Below, piece by piece: positions 22,819 to 34,139 of a DNA stretch of 64,000 bases. Source of the DNA: Mesostigma viride. Lineage: Eukaryota; Streptophyta; Mesostigmatophyceae; Mesostigmatales; Mesostigmataceae. The notes under the pieces were generated by a model. That model did no database searches and was not told the DNA's origin. It saw nothing but the letters and a program-made list of their open reading frames with translations. The translations under genes and the position numbers were made by a program. Position 1 is the stretch's first letter, and each line of letters begins with the position of its first letter. The stretch lies in contig RPFO01000188.1 in NCBI GenBank assembly GCA_009746045.1, positions 685,516 through 749,515 of the forward strand, written 5' to 3'.

Positions 22819-23280
22819 TTGGAGGGTGCCATATGCGCGTTGAAAAGTACTACGTTATCTCACGCCGCACGTACACCCCGCCCTAGCCTCTCCCCAACCC
22901 CCTGCCGATACCGCGGGTCCCCAGCGGCATCCCTTGCTGGGTCAACGCCGGCACCACTCGCGCTGCGCATCGCTACATACAATGTCCGCACCCTGCCCGG
23001 GGGGATGCCCCCGGACCGCGGGGCGCGGGCCAACGAGCTGGTCCACTACTAGCAGCACTTGCCGCCTATATATATGGCATTGATGTCAGTGCTCGGTGTT
23101 CAAAAGCACCGGCGCTCCTTTGAGGGCCCCGTTCAGCACGTACGCGTACCCTTGCACTCCAATGGCAACTGCTGTGCGGCCGGGCCCCGCCGGGGGCATG
23201 TGCCGGGTCAAGGGGGGGCCGGTGGGCTTGTTGTGCTCCCCCACCGCGTGCTGCCGCCCAACTCGTGGACCATAATCTTT
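22819..23280 (+). pseudogene. LINE ORF2 apurinic-type endonuclease fragment
   Basis: LALRIATYNVRTL (22955 on) is the N-terminal signature of the endonuclease/exonuclease/phosphatase domain of LINE ORF2, and SVLGVQKHRR corresponds to the strand that normally carries the metal-binding Glu (LQEHR). Here that Glu is Lys. A TAG at 23050-23052 interrupts the frame. The segment ends before the reverse transcriptase and abuts an oppositely oriented 3'UTR piece. It shows that the parent element was of the APE class (L1/RTE-like) rather than a restriction-like-endonuclease element. Confidence 0.75.
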
Positions 23281-23344
23281 GCTCTACTGATCGGATCCTT
23301 CAGTGCACTTCCCGCTCCCCTGAAGGACGGACACCCATCATTTA

Positions 23345-23510
23345 ATTGAATTAATTGTAACATAACTCCGTTGGGAGTATATGTAGCACATATCCCTGAG
23401 AAGGGGTATATGGCCTATAGTACACTCTGGGCTTACTGACTTCCTGCAAGGGTAGGATGTAAACTACACCTGCTCGGGGTGCACAAAGTGCACCTGCACA
23501 CCACTATGTA
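23345..23510 (-). mobile_element. 5'-truncated ORF1-type 3'UTR with hairpin and tail
   Basis: From the tail at 23340: ACTCCGTTGGGAGT hairpin (23365-23378), then the family 3'UTR blocks ATGTAGCACATATCCCTGAG and GGTGCACAAAGTGCACC. Confidence 0.8.
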
Positions 23511-23577
23511 TTCAGATGGATGTCGCTGGTGATGGGTTGTCAGGGTTGAAGCTACTACTCCACGAGCCACGAGGTAG

Positions 23578-23707
23578 CCATGGCTGACGGCGGAGCTCAT
23601 AACTTTCACGTTTGAGCGCCGAATTTAGTCGTGAATATCACAATCCGGTTCGTCTTTCTAAGACGCACATGCTGATATAATTTTCCGACGCTATTGCGCA
23701 ATATACG
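23578..23707 (+). promoter_or_regulatory. Shared LINE 5'UTR, ORF1-I copy
   Basis: This segment, from GAGCTCATAACTTTCACG to TATTGCGCAATATACG before the ATG, recurs at 28649-28773 (-), 35996-36119 (-), 39783-39880 (-), 41163-41277 (-) and 53694-53822 (+). The last two copies stand in front of reverse transcriptase sequence instead of ORF1. An internal promoter is likely but inferred. Confidence 0.65.
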
Positions 23708-25117
23708 ATGAGCAAACGCCCATCAACGCAGCGCAGCCTGACGGCTGCGCTCGGCAATGAAAATACGTCTGCAGCTCCGGCTGCAGCTTCGCCCTCAGGT
23801 CCGGCAGGCAGCGGTGACACTAGTCGCGCACTGGTGGTCGCCCAGCCCCCTTCCGGGCTTCCTGCCTCGCGTTCAGCCTCGCCCGAGCCCAAACGCAGCC
23901 GCCCAACCGAACCTAGCTGGTCTGATGTCGACTTTGACGTTGCCGGGTTATTTTCCACCTTCGACGTCAACAGACCCGGCTATCTCGACAAGCCACACAT
24001 CCGGATGCTGGAGCTCCTGTTCTGTGGGTCGTATGCCTCCCTTCTTGACCTCAATGACCTGTGCCAGCGCATCCACCGCCACAAATGCTTCCGCAGCCAG
24101 TCTGACGGCCAGTGTCAGTTCCGCGTAGGTGACCTGTCTGGCTGGTCGCAACCGCGCCTTCAGCTTGCCGCCCTCTTTTCCATCCTTAAGCGTTCTTCCG
24201 CGGAACTCTGGCAACCCGCCCCCTTGGGCGAATTCACCCTCCTCCACCACCTCTCACAGCACGTGACGCCCCTCGCTTGCGAAATGCAAGTTTTGGGTCG
24301 TAAGCTGGCTGCTGAGCTCCCCACCATGATTCCCCACCGCCACCGCCACGGTCCGCCACCGCCACCCTCCTCGCCTCCACCCCCCCCCCGGCCCTCCGAC
24401 TCCATCACCGCCCAGCTCCGCGACATTGACCAGCGCACAATGCAATCGCCATCGAGGTCTTGCAAAACACCGCAGGCCTCACCGCCCAGGCGGTGAAGGA
24501 CACTGCCGCCAAGCCAGCCCCGGCTGGCCTGGCCGGCGATGCTCCTCCCATCCCGACCTGGGCGGACATGCTTAAGCAGCACGCCACCTCCACCTGACCG
24601 GCTCCGCCGTCGCAGCACAGCTCCAGCAGCAGACGCTCGACCTCCGCGAGGAGGCCGAGCTCGCCAAGCGCAGCCTCAACGTCATTGTCAAGAACTTCGA
24701 CATGGAGGAAGGTGAGAATTCCGAGAAGCTTGCACGTGCGTTTGAGAGAGAAATTCTTAGTCGCATGGGCCTTACTGGTGAGATTGAGCTGCCAGTCGCC
24801 CACCGCCTTCCCCGCGCGCGGGGTAAGGCAGGGGCTCCCCCGCTCCTTCTCACCTTTAAGACCCCGGCGGACAAGATTTCTTTTCTCAGACGCCGCAAGC
24901 GGCTAGCTCGAGAAGACTCTTTTCACCCTTGACGACGACTTGACCCTGGCGCAGCAACAACGGCGATGGGAGCTATGGCCGACCTATACCTCCAGCTCCG
25001 GCAGACCAAGGCGGGGCAGCCGGTGTACTGCCGGGAAGGGGGCGGCCATCTACGTCAGCCACAAGCCCTGGCAGGCGACCCCCGCGGCCCCAACGACTCA
25101 AGACGCCCCTGCTTAGG
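23708..25117 (+). pseudogene. LINE ORF1-I, frameshifted
   Basis: It starts MSKRPSTQRSLTAALGNENT and runs through an Ala/Pro-rich region to a coiled-coil start (ITAQLRDIDQR), where a small deletion at about 24433 shifts the frame. The C-terminal RRM-like part resumes in other frames (MEEGENSEKLARAFEREIL, then LPRARGKAG, then TLDDDLTLAQQQRR). ORF1 proteins of L1-like elements bind RNA and act as chaperones in the RNP. The 3'UTR runs to 25552, where the hairpin is cut after ACTCCCAACGG and joined to an RT-A fragment. Confidence 0.8.
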
Positions 25118-25552
25118 GGAATACAGCAGTAGTAGTGCAGAATAGATAGACCGTGGCCATGTACATGTAAGCCTCCTACAGGCTCTATACCAGCTGATCC
25201 ACGAGTATCATTTAGCCATGTACATGTGTGCCTATGATGTGCCACACTCCAGATGATGCCTAGCTTTATTTACTTTATGATGTGCCCATGCAGAGAGCTG
25301 CTCTCTGCTGAGATGCCACGCTCTAGCTCTTGTATCAAAGAGACAACCTTGTATAGCTATGCTGATCTTCCCCACCTATGACGGGCTCCCCTTAGCTGGG
25401 CGTTGCCCGAGACTCTGGTGGGTGGTGCAGGTGCCCTAGTACACCTAGAGCAAGTGTTTTTTACATTCCCACCCTTGCAGGAAGTAGCTTAGAATGTATT
25501 ATAGGCTCATATGCCCCTTCTCTCCAGGCTATGTGCTACATATACTCCCAAC

Positions 25553-26155
25553 GGCGCGGTTTACAGGATGCTCCGACAGGTCCTTAACGTAGGGTTTTCC
25601 AAGCGCCCGTCATCAGAGTCTTTGTATCATGGTATGCCTCGTGTTTCGGACGAGATTAGGCAGCGTAGGATAGCATTTGTAGGACACCTTGCTCGCACCA
25701 GCCAGGTCGACACCGCCCTTGGTCCGGCCGGCCCCCAGCGGCTTGGCCGGCCAGGGCGACACATTCTGACCTGGCCTGGCCCCGAGGGCATTCCCAAAAG
25801 GGTAGGGAAACATGTCACAAACTACATCCAGAGTGTTGCTGGACGACCTAGTGGTCCCAGCCCAGTTTGAGAACCGCATCCACTCTCTCTCCCTTCTTTG
25901 GACTGCCATGCAGGACAAGACGCGGTGGCAGAAGATTGTCAAGGCTCACACGCCCGACCCTGTGGGCAAGCCCCCTCCCCCCAAGAGGAGGAGGCGTTTT
26001 GACGAGTAGGGCAGTTAGGATTTTTCTAGACTAGATTAGCGTTAGGATAGTTAGATTACGCGGCTCTCCCCTTTCCACCACCCATCAAGGAATATGTGCT
26101 ACATGATCTCCCAACGGAGGCATGTTATAATTTTTAATACAATTTTTAATTTAAT
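25553..26155 (+). pseudogene. RT-A C-terminal fragment with 3'UTR and tail
   Basis: VYRMLRQVLNVGFSKRPSS through KRVGKHVTNYIQS, one frameshift near 25830, then to the terminal RRRRFDE and stop at 26007-26009. The 3'UTR ends with CTCCCAACGGAG (26107-26118) and an A/T tail. Confidence 0.82.
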
Positions 26156-26159
26156 CATC

Positions 26160-26525
26160 TGGAGTGTGGCACATCATAGGCACGCATGTACATGATTAAA
26201 TAAAGCGCGTGGCTTAGCTCCAGTATAGTGCCTGTAGGAGGCGTACATACATGTACAATTAATTAATTAGAAACATAACTCCGTTGGGAGTACATGTAGC
26301 ACATATCCCTGAGAAGGGGCATATGGCTTTTAATACATTCTGGGCTACTTCCTGCAAGGGTGGGAATGTAAGCTACCCTCGCTCTAGGTGCACCAGGGCA
26401 CCTGCACCCTCATGATCTTCACACTATGCCCAGCTAAGGGGGAGTATGTCATGTGGGGGGAGATCATCATGGCTATACAAGAGCTAGGGCATGGCTTCTC
26501 GACAGAGAGCATCTCTCTGCATGGC
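26160..26525 (-). mobile_element. ORF1-type 3'UTR pieces
   Basis: Two pieces: 26160-26265 without a tail, and 26270-26525 with an AATT tail followed by the ACTCCGTTGGGAGT hairpin (26278-26291). No coding sequence. Confidence 0.75.
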
Positions 26526-26529
26526 ATTA

Positions 26530-26812
26530 AAAATTAAAATTAAATTAAATTATAACATGTCTCCGTTGGGAGATCATGTAGCACATATTCCAGGTGGGAT
26601 GGGTGGTGTGGAGGAAGCCGCGTAATCGAACTAACCTAACTCTAAGCTATATCTAGTCTAGAAAAGCCTATCTACGCTACTCATCAAAACGGCTCCTCCT
26701 CTTGGGGGGAGGCGGCTTGCCCACAGGGGCTGGCGTGTGAGCCTTGACAATCTTCTGCCACCGCTTCTTGTCCTGCATGGCAGTCCAGAGAAGGGAGAGA
26801 GAGGGGATTGAA
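26530..26812 (-). pseudogene. RT-A 3' end
   Basis: Tail at 26530-26552, hairpin TCTCCGTTGGGAGA (26560-26573), 3'UTR, then the last codons of RT-A (KRRSRFDE stop) back to LLWTAMQDKKRW. Confidence 0.8.
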
Positions 26813-26814
26813 TT

Positions 26815-28790
26815 GAATTGTAACATAACTCCGTTGGGAGTATATGTAGCACATAGCCCTTGAGAGGGGGCATATGGCCTATCATACATCCTAAGCTACT
26901 TCCTGCAAGGGTGGGGATGTAAAGGACCCCTGCTCTAGGTGCACCAGGGCACCTGCACCCTCATGGTCTATCACGCTATGCCCGGGTAAGGGGGGAGCAT
27001 GCCTGTGAGGGGGAAGATCATCATGGCTATACAAAAACTAGAGCGTGGCATCTCAGCAGAGAGCAACTCTCTGCATGGGCACAGCATAACTAAATAAAGC
27101 TAGGCATCATCTGGAGTCCGAGTGTGGCTCATCGTAGGCACACATGTACATGATTAAATAAAGCGCGTGGCTTAGCTGGGATAGTGCCTCTAGGAGGCGT
27201 ACATGTACATGGCCACGGTCTATCTATGCTACACTACTACTGCTGTATTCCCCTAAGCTGGGGCGTCTGGAGTCGCTGGGATCGCGGGGGTCGCCTGCCA
27301 GGGCTTGTGGCCGACGTAGATGGCCGCCCCCTTCCAGTACACCGGCTGGCCCGCCTTGGTCTGCCGGAGCTGGAGGTAGGTCGGCCATAGCTCCCGTCGC
27401 CGTTGTTGAGCACTGCGCCAGCCGGGGTCAAGTCGTCATCAAGGGTGAAGAGAGTCTTCTCGAGCCGCTTGCGGCGTCTGAGAAAAGAAATCTTGTCCGC
27501 CGGGGTCTTAAAGGTGAGAAGGAGCGGGGGCGGCCCTGCCTTACCCCGCGCGCGGGGAAGGCGGTGGGCGGCCAGCTCGATCTCACCAGTAATTGGCCCA
27601 TGCGATCAAGGATTTCTCTCTCAAAAGCACGCGCAAGCTTCTCGGAATTCTCACCTTCCTCCATCTTAAGATTCTTGACAATGACGTTGAGGCTGCGCTT
27701 GGCGAGCTCGGCCTCCTCGCGGAGGTCAAGCGTCTGCCGCTGGAGCTGGGCTGCGACGGCGGAGGTGGTGGAGGTGGTGTGCTGCTTAAGCATGTCCGCC
27801 CAGGTCGTGATGGGAGGAGCATCGCCGGCCAGGCCAGCAGGGGCTGGCTTGGCAGCAATGTCCTTCACCACCTGGGCGGTGAGGCCTGCGGTGTTCTGCA
27901 AGACCTCGATAGCGATGGCATTGTCCTTAAGACGCTGGTCGATGTCGCGGAGCTGGGCGGTGATGGCGTCGGAGGAGGGGGTGGTGGCGGTGGAGGAGGC
28001 GAGGAGGGTGGAGGTGGCGGTGGAGATGGTGGGGAGCTCAGCAGCCAGCGTGCCGCCCATTGCCGCCACATCTGTGGCAAGGGGGGTCACGTGCTGCTCG
28101 AAAGCTTCCCGGGGTCACGTGCTGCTCGAAAGGAGGGCGCGGATGGAGGATTCGGTCAAGGTGGTGGTGAGGGGCTTGGGGGGCCAGAGCTCATAGATGG
28201 AGCGTCCAAGGAGGGAGAAGAGGGCGTATATCTGCAGCCGGGGGCGGGGGGCGGTGAAGATGTACTCGTATGGGCGACGCTGCTGCTGACCATTGACGAG
28301 ACGACCCTGATGGAAGAGCTGCTTGCACAGTTCAATAAGCGAGGCGGTGGATCCCCAGAACACGTAGCTCAGGATCTTGTCGGGGTTGAGCTTGTCGAAA
28401 AATCCGGGTTGGCTGGCGTCAAAATTTTGCATGTCAAAAATCGGCTCGGCAGGGCGACTGCGCTTGGGTTCAGGCGACGCTGCTGGCGAGGCGAGCTCGA
28501 GAGGGGGCTGGGCGACCACTAGAGCTTGGCTAGTGGCGCCGCTGCCTTCTGTCTGGCCGGTTGGCGAAGCTGCAGCCGGGGCTGCAGGCGTATTTTCATT
28601 GCTGAGCGCAGCCGCCAGGCTGCGTTGCGTCGAGAGGCGTTTGCTCATCGTATAGTGCGTTATAGCTTCGGAAAATTATATCAGCATGTGCGTCTAAGAA
28701 AGACGAAGCGATTGTGATATTCACAGCTGAATTCGGTGCTCAAACGTGAAAGTTATGAGCTCCGACAGCCATGGCTCCCTCGTGGCTCGT
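26815..28790 (-). mobile_element. ORF1-only LINE unit, type I
   Basis: A complete unit without ORF2. The 5'UTR is at 28649-28773, ORF1 starts at 28648 (MSKRLSTQRSLAAAL) and ends near 27253, and the 3'UTR ends in the ACTCCGTTGGGAGT hairpin (about 26828-26841) and a GAATT tail. ORF1 is broken: about 21 bases (GTCACGTGCTGCTCGAAAG region, 28085-28130) are tandemly duplicated, and the frame changes again near 27590. The residues KRSLNVIVKNL and the RRM-like C-terminus are clear. Confidence 0.82.
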
Positions 28791-28814
28791 GGCTCGTGCT
28801 CACTTTATATGGAT

Positions 28815-28920
28815 GTGTATAGAGAGGGGATGCGGTACTAAAACTGGGCTGGGACCACTAGGTCGTCCAGCAACATCTGGGTATAGGTCATGGCATGTTT
28901 CCCTACCCTTTTAGTAGGAA
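28815..28920 (-). mobile_element. RT-A scrap
   Basis: The reverse complement matches the RT-A segment encoding NYTQMLLDDLVVPAQF. It is joined to an ORF1-II 3'UTR on the left. Confidence 0.65.
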
Positions 28921-28924
28921 TGCT

Positions 28925-30320
28925 GCATGGCATATAGCATGGCTAAATTCTTAATGCGACATCCATGGGGGTCCCATTATAGGCAGGGCGTGGCTAAATT
29001 CTGAAGGCATCATCCATGGGGGCCATTATGGGCGCACATGCGCGTGGGCCACATGCTAGGCTAAGCCTGACTAATCTACACTACTGGTATATATTCCGGC
29101 CTAGTCTGAGGTGGCAGGGGGGGCCTGCCAGGGCTTGTCGGGTCGATCATCAACGTGGATGACCGCCCCCCTCCAGTATACCGGCTTCCCCCTTGCGCTC
29201 TGCCGGAGCTGAAGGTAGGTCGGCCATAGCTCGCGTCGCCGCTGTTGCTGGGCCAGGGTCAAGTCGTCGTCCAGCGTGAAGCGAGTCTCCGAGAGCTTCT
29301 TGGGGCATTTAAGGAACGACAGCTTGTCCGCCATGTACTTAAAGGTGAGGAGCACGGGTGCCGGGCCAGCCTTGGAACCCCGCGCGCGGGGGAGGCGGAC
29401 AGCCGACATGTCCAGCTCACCAGTGAATAGAATGGGGGCAAAAATGCCTCAAGAAGGCTCGTGGAGGTCTCACCTGCCGGCTGCATGGTCGAAGTGCTTG
29501 ACGATGACATTGTGGCTGCGCCGGGCGATGTCGGCTTCCTCGCGAAGGTCGAGGGCCGGCTTGTTGCTTGTCAGAGTTGTGCCGAGATGGTGGAGGTGGT
29601 GGAGGTGGTGTGCTGCTTAAGCAAGTCCGCGGGCCCAGGTGGCCGGAGGGAGCATCGCCGGCCGGGCCAGCAGGCGCCGGCTGGGCGGCGATGTCCTTCA
29701 CCGCCTGGGCGGTGAGGCCGGCGGTGTCATGCAAGCTCTCAAGGGCGGTGGCGGTGGCTTGAAGGCGCGTTTGTCGAGGTCGAGGAGCTGGGCTTGGATG
29801 TCGGCAGTGGAGGCGGAAATGGCAGTGGAGGTGGAGGCGGCGCCGGCGGTGGAAATGTGAGGAAGTTCAGCAGTCAGCGTGCCACCGATTGCTGCTACGT
29901 CGGCAGCAAGGGGGGTCACGTGCTGCTGAAAGGCTTCCGTGAGGATGGAACGGAATGCGGGGGCGGAGATGGATGGAGCCCAGATCTCGCCATCAGAGCG
30001 CTGGAGAAGAGAGTTGAGGACGGCGTGCTGGAGTTGGGGGCGCGGGGACACCCGAACATCTGGCTGATGTTGTGCCAGCGTCGGCCGTCGGTGACGAGGA
30101 GGCGTCCAGTGGCGTGGAGATGGAGGCACAGGTCCGGTAAAGCGAGGCGTAGTCCCCGAAGAAGATGTGATGCATAGCATCACTCGGAGAAATGGTGGTC
30201 CAGTCGTAATCATCGACCTGGAAAGGTTGGAGCCGACAGTGCGGTTCCGAGAAGCGTGGTCCTCCAGTTTTGTCGGCGGGGCGGGCGCGTTTAGGGTCAG
30301 GCGATGCCGATGACGAGGCA
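28925..30320 (-). pseudogene. LINE ORF1-II, 5'-truncated and frameshifted
   Basis: From SSASPDPKRARPADKTGG near 30300 through FQVDDYDW to the C-terminal LPRARGSKAGPAPVLLTF and TLDDDLTLAQQQRRREL, with frame changes in the middle. The 3'UTR is cut before the hairpin. Confidence 0.75.
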
Positions 30321-30344
30321 TTTACATGTACATGGCCGGCCACG

Positions 30345-31160
30345 GTCTATCTATTCTACACTACTACTGCTGTATTCCCCTAAGCTGGGGCGTCTGGAGT
30401 CGCCGGCTGGGGCCGCGGGGGTCGCCTGCCAGGGCTTGTGGCCGACGTAGATGGCCGCCCCCGGAGGCATGTTATAATATATGATCTAATTTAATGTAAT
30501 ACTCCCAACGGAGTTATGTTCCTGATCAATTAATTAAATAATGTATTCAGAAACCTACCGAAAGGCCCCGACATTGGGGGGAAGATCATCATGGCTAGAC
30601 CGAATGGCTACCTACTAGGGCGTGGCAGCTCTCTGCGTGGGCACAGCATAACTAGATAAAGCTAGGCATCATCTGGGGTGTGGCACATCATAGGCACACA
30701 TGTACATATGGCTAAATAATGCTCTTGAATCAGCTGGTATAGGGCCTGTAGGAGGCGTACATGTACATGGCCACGGTCTATCTATTCTACATGCCGACTA
30801 CTACTGCTGTATTCCCCTAAGCTGGGGCGTCTGGAGTCGCTGGGGCCCGCGCGGGGGTCGCATGCAAGGGCTTGTGGCCGACGTAGATGGCCGCCCCCTT
30901 CCAGTACACCGGCTGCCCCGTCTTGGTCTGCCGGAGCTGGAGGTAGGTCGGCCATAGCTCCTGTCGCCGTTGTTGCTGCGCCAGGGTCAAGTCGTCGTCA
31001 AGGGTGAAGTGAGTCTTCTCGAGCCGCTTGCGGGCGTCTGAGAAAGGAAATCTTGTCCGCCGGGGTCTTAAAGTTGAGAAGGAGCAGGGGCGCCCCTGAC
31101 TTACCCTGCCCGCGGGGAAGGCGGTGCATGGCAACCAGCTCGATCTCACCAGTAAGGCCC
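30345..31160 (-). pseudogene. ORF1-I C-terminal fragments
   Basis: 30345-30475 and 30800-31150 both encode the end of ORF1-I (GAAIYVGHKP). Between them lie opposite-strand tail sequence with the hairpin ACTCCCAACGGAGT (about 30503) and 3'UTR. Confidence 0.7.
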
Positions 31161-31164
31161 ATAA

Positions 31165-31690
31165 AAAAATTAAATTAAATTATAACATGCCTCCGTGGGG
31201 ACTGAGGTCATGTATCACATATTCCATGATGGATGGGGTGGAGGAAGCCGCGTGATCGAACTATATCCTAACTCTAAGCTATCTAGAAAATCCTAACTAC
31301 ACTACTCATCAAAACGCCTCCTCCGCTTGGGGGGAGGGGGCTTGCCCACAGGGTCGGGCGTGTGCGCCTTGACAATCTTCTTCCACCGCGTCTTGTCCTG
31401 CATGGCAGTCCAAAGACGGGAGAGAGAGTGGATGCGGTGCTCAAACTGGGCTGGGACCACTAGTAGGTCGTCCAGCAACATCTGGACGTAGTTCGTGACA
31501 GGTTTCCCTACCCTTTTGGGAATGCCCTCGGGGCCAGGCCAGGTCAGAATGTGCCGCCCTGGCTGGCCAAGCCGCTGGGGGCCGGCCAGACCAAGGGTGG
31601 TGTCGACCTGGCTGGTGCGGGCAAGGTGTCCTACAAATGCTATTCTACGCTGCCTAATCTTGATATAGTCAACAAAAATGAAGACCAGCG
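31165..31690 (-). pseudogene. RT-A 3' end with tail
   Basis: (AATT)-type tail at 31165-31182 and a disturbed hairpin. The coding part runs from IRQRRIAFVGHLARTSQVDT to the RRRRFDE stop at about 31302. Its 5' side is fused at VDYIK to a reverse transcriptase N-terminal piece. Confidence 0.78.
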
Positions 31691-32880
31691 GCAAAAGTGT
31701 CACTGAGGGGGAAGGCGACGCACCTCCTCCATCAACCGGTGCGCGACAAACACAGCCATGACAGTGTTACGACCAGTAAGGCCCATGCGACCAAGGATTT
31801 CTTTCTCAAACGCACGGGCAAGCTTCTCGGAATTCTCACCTTCCTCCATGTCGAAGTGCTTGACGATGACGTTGAGGCTGCGCCTGGCGAGGCCTCCTCG
31901 CGGAGGTCAAGCGTCTGCCGCTGGAGCTGGGCTGCGACGGCGGGGGTAGTGGAGGTGGTGTGTTGCTTAAGCATGTCCGCCCAGGTCTGGGGGGGGGGAG
32001 CATCGCCAGCCAGGCCAGCGGGGGCTGGCTTGGCGGCATGCAATGTCCTTAACCGCCTGGGCGGTGATGATGCCGGATGCCTGCGGTGTTTTGCAGGCAT
32101 CCGATGGCGATGGCGTTATCCTGGAGGCGCTGGTCGATGTCGGCGGAGCTGGGCGGTGATGGAGTCGGTGGAGGCGGAGGGGGGGGGGGGGGGGGGGAGG
32201 CGAGGACTGAGGGTGGCGGTGGCGGTGGGGATGACGGGGAGCTCAGCAGCCAGCGTGCGGCCCACAGCTGCCACATTCTGCAGCTACTGGGGCGTACGTC
32301 ATGTGAGCACTGTGAGATGGCTTCTTGGAGGTGGAGGAGGAAGGTGTGATTCGGTCAAGGGGGAGGGTTTCCAGCTCTAGGTCCACGGCAGAGCGCTGAA
32401 GGATGGAAAGGAGCTAGGGCGGCGAGCTGAAGGCGCGGTCGGGACCAGGCAGACGACAGGTCAGGTGCACGGTAAGAAAACTGGCCGTCAGAGTGGCCGC
32501 GGACTTGGTGATACCGTTGGAGGCGCTGGCACAGGTCAAGAAGGGAGGCGTACGACCCATAAAACACGAGCTCCAGTATCCTGATGGGTGGCAAGTCGAA
32601 ATAGCCGGTGTTGACGTTGAAGGTGGAAAATAACTCGGCAACGTCAAAGTCATTCTCAGACCAGCTAGGTTTGGCTGGGCGGCTGCGTTTGGGTTCAGGC
32701 GATGCAGAAGGCGATCGGCAGGAAGCCCGGCAGGTTTCGAGGCGACCACCAGTGCGCGACTAGTGTCACCGCTGCCTGCCGGACCTGAGGGCGAAGCTGC
32801 AGCCGGAGCTGCAGACGTATTTTCATTGCTTAACGCAGCCGCCAGGCTGCGTTGCGTAGATGAGCGTTTGCTCGTCATTA
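31691..32880 (-). pseudogene. Chimera: ORF1-I fused to a reverse transcriptase scrap
   Basis: ORF1-I starts at 32878 (ATGACGAGCAAACG, so M-T-S-K) directly after an AATT tract, without a 5'UTR. It is degraded by indels. At about 31778 it joins a short segment related to the RT-C sequence just before the VDFIKAFD motif, with an out-of-frame junction. Confidence 0.7.
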
Positions 32881-32959
32881 ATTAATTATTTTATTAATAG
32901 ACATGTGACTGCGTCACGTGAGCATAAGTCCTCAGTGGGAGGGGAACATGGGATGGAAT

Positions 32960-33825
32960 GGATTAAATTAAAATTAAATTACATTATAACATGCCTCCGT
33001 GGGGAGGTCATGTAGCACATATTCCATGATGGATGGGGTGGAGGAAGCCGCGTGATCGAACTATCCTAACTCTAAGCTATCTAGAAAATCCTAACTACAC
33101 TACTCATCAAAACGCCTCCGCCGCTTGGGGGGAGGTGGCTTGCCCACAGGGTCGGGCGTGTGCGCCTTGACAATCTTCTTCCACCGCGTCTTGTCCTGCA
33201 TGGCAGTCCAAAGACGGGAGAGAGAGTGAATGCGGTGCTCAAACTGGGCTGGGACCACTAGGTCGTCCAGCAACATCTGAACGTAGTTGGTGACAGGTTT
33301 CCCTACCCTTTTGGGAATGTCCTCGGGGCCAGGCCAGGTCAGAATGTGCCGCCCTGGCTGGCCAAGCCGCTGGGGGCCGGCCAGACCAAGGGTGGTGTCG
33401 ACCTGGCTGGTGCGAGCAAGGTGTCCTACAAATGCTATCCTACGCTGCCTAATCTCGTCCGAAACACGAGGCATGCCATGATACAAAGACTCTGATGACG
33501 GACGCTCGGAAAAACCTACGTTAAGGACCTGTCGGAGCATCCTGTAAAAGTTCTGTGCCGTCTAGCCTAGCTGCCAGTTTGGGTGGGAGGGTCCACGCCT
33601 TGGCGCCATACGTGAGCACCGTGAGGACGAGGACCTTGAAGAGCATGCGCTTGCGGTGCCCGTCCAGGCCCTTCGAGCGCCAGTAGGGTGTGAGCGAACG
33701 GAGCTTGGCCCAGGCAAGGCCGATGCGGGTGTCCACATCGTCGGCGGTGTCAAGGAGCCAGCTCCCCAACAGCTTGAAGCGGTCGCGGAACGGGACCTCC
33801 GTCCCGTCGAGCAGGCGCGGCATGG
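32960..33825 (-). pseudogene. RT-A, 5'-truncated copy
   Basis: Tail at 32960-32982, hairpin CCTCCGTGGGGAGG, then the ORF2 3' part: PRLLDGTEVPFRDRFKLLGS, then LTYGAKAWTLPPKLAARLDGT, a frameshift at about 33548, and an open 146-codon frame (33100-33540) from MLRQVLNVGF to RRRRFDE. This is the region C-terminal to the RT core. It is a typical dead-on-arrival copy. Confidence 0.83.
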
Positions 33826-34085
33826 AATGGATGGTATAAGCTATCTAGGTCCGAGTTACAGGGGTGTGGGCACCGCGGCCCGAATCGCTATGAATGCCAT
33901 ACTTGGTCACACGCGGAGCCCCCACGGGCTTGGGGGTGGTCTCCTTCATTACTACTTGCCATCTATCCTTGCGCACCATCTGCCTCCATTAATTAATTAA
34001 TTAATTAATAGACACGTGACTGCGTCACGTGAGCATAAGTCCTCAGTGGGAGGGGAACATGCCGGATGGAATGGATTAATTAATT
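33826..34085 (-). mobile_element. RT-B 3' end with palindromic hairpin
   Basis: The end of RT-B coding (about 33830-33990) and its terminal hairpin CACGTGACTGCGTCACGTG (34014-34032) stand in separate pieces divided by an AATT tract. A second hairpin copy is at 32901-32920. Confidence 0.7.
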
Positions 34086-34086
34086 A

Positions 34087-34135
34087 ATTAATTAGACTCG
34101 TGCTCCCGTTGGGGAGTCACGGAGCATTAACCCCG
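34087..34135 (-). mobile_element. RT-C/SINE-type 3' tail
   Basis: AATT tract, then GACTCGTGCTCCCGTTGGGG and CACGGAGCATTAACCCC, identical to the end of the RT-C unit at 62570-62615. Confidence 0.75.
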
Positions 34136-34139
34136 ATGG

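Noticed and set aside
24160-24618. Gly-rich frames antisense to ORF1 (also at 27593-28522 and 38561-39479)
   Set aside because: Shadows of the Pro/Ala-rich ORF1 coding strand. The sense frame has the conserved motifs.
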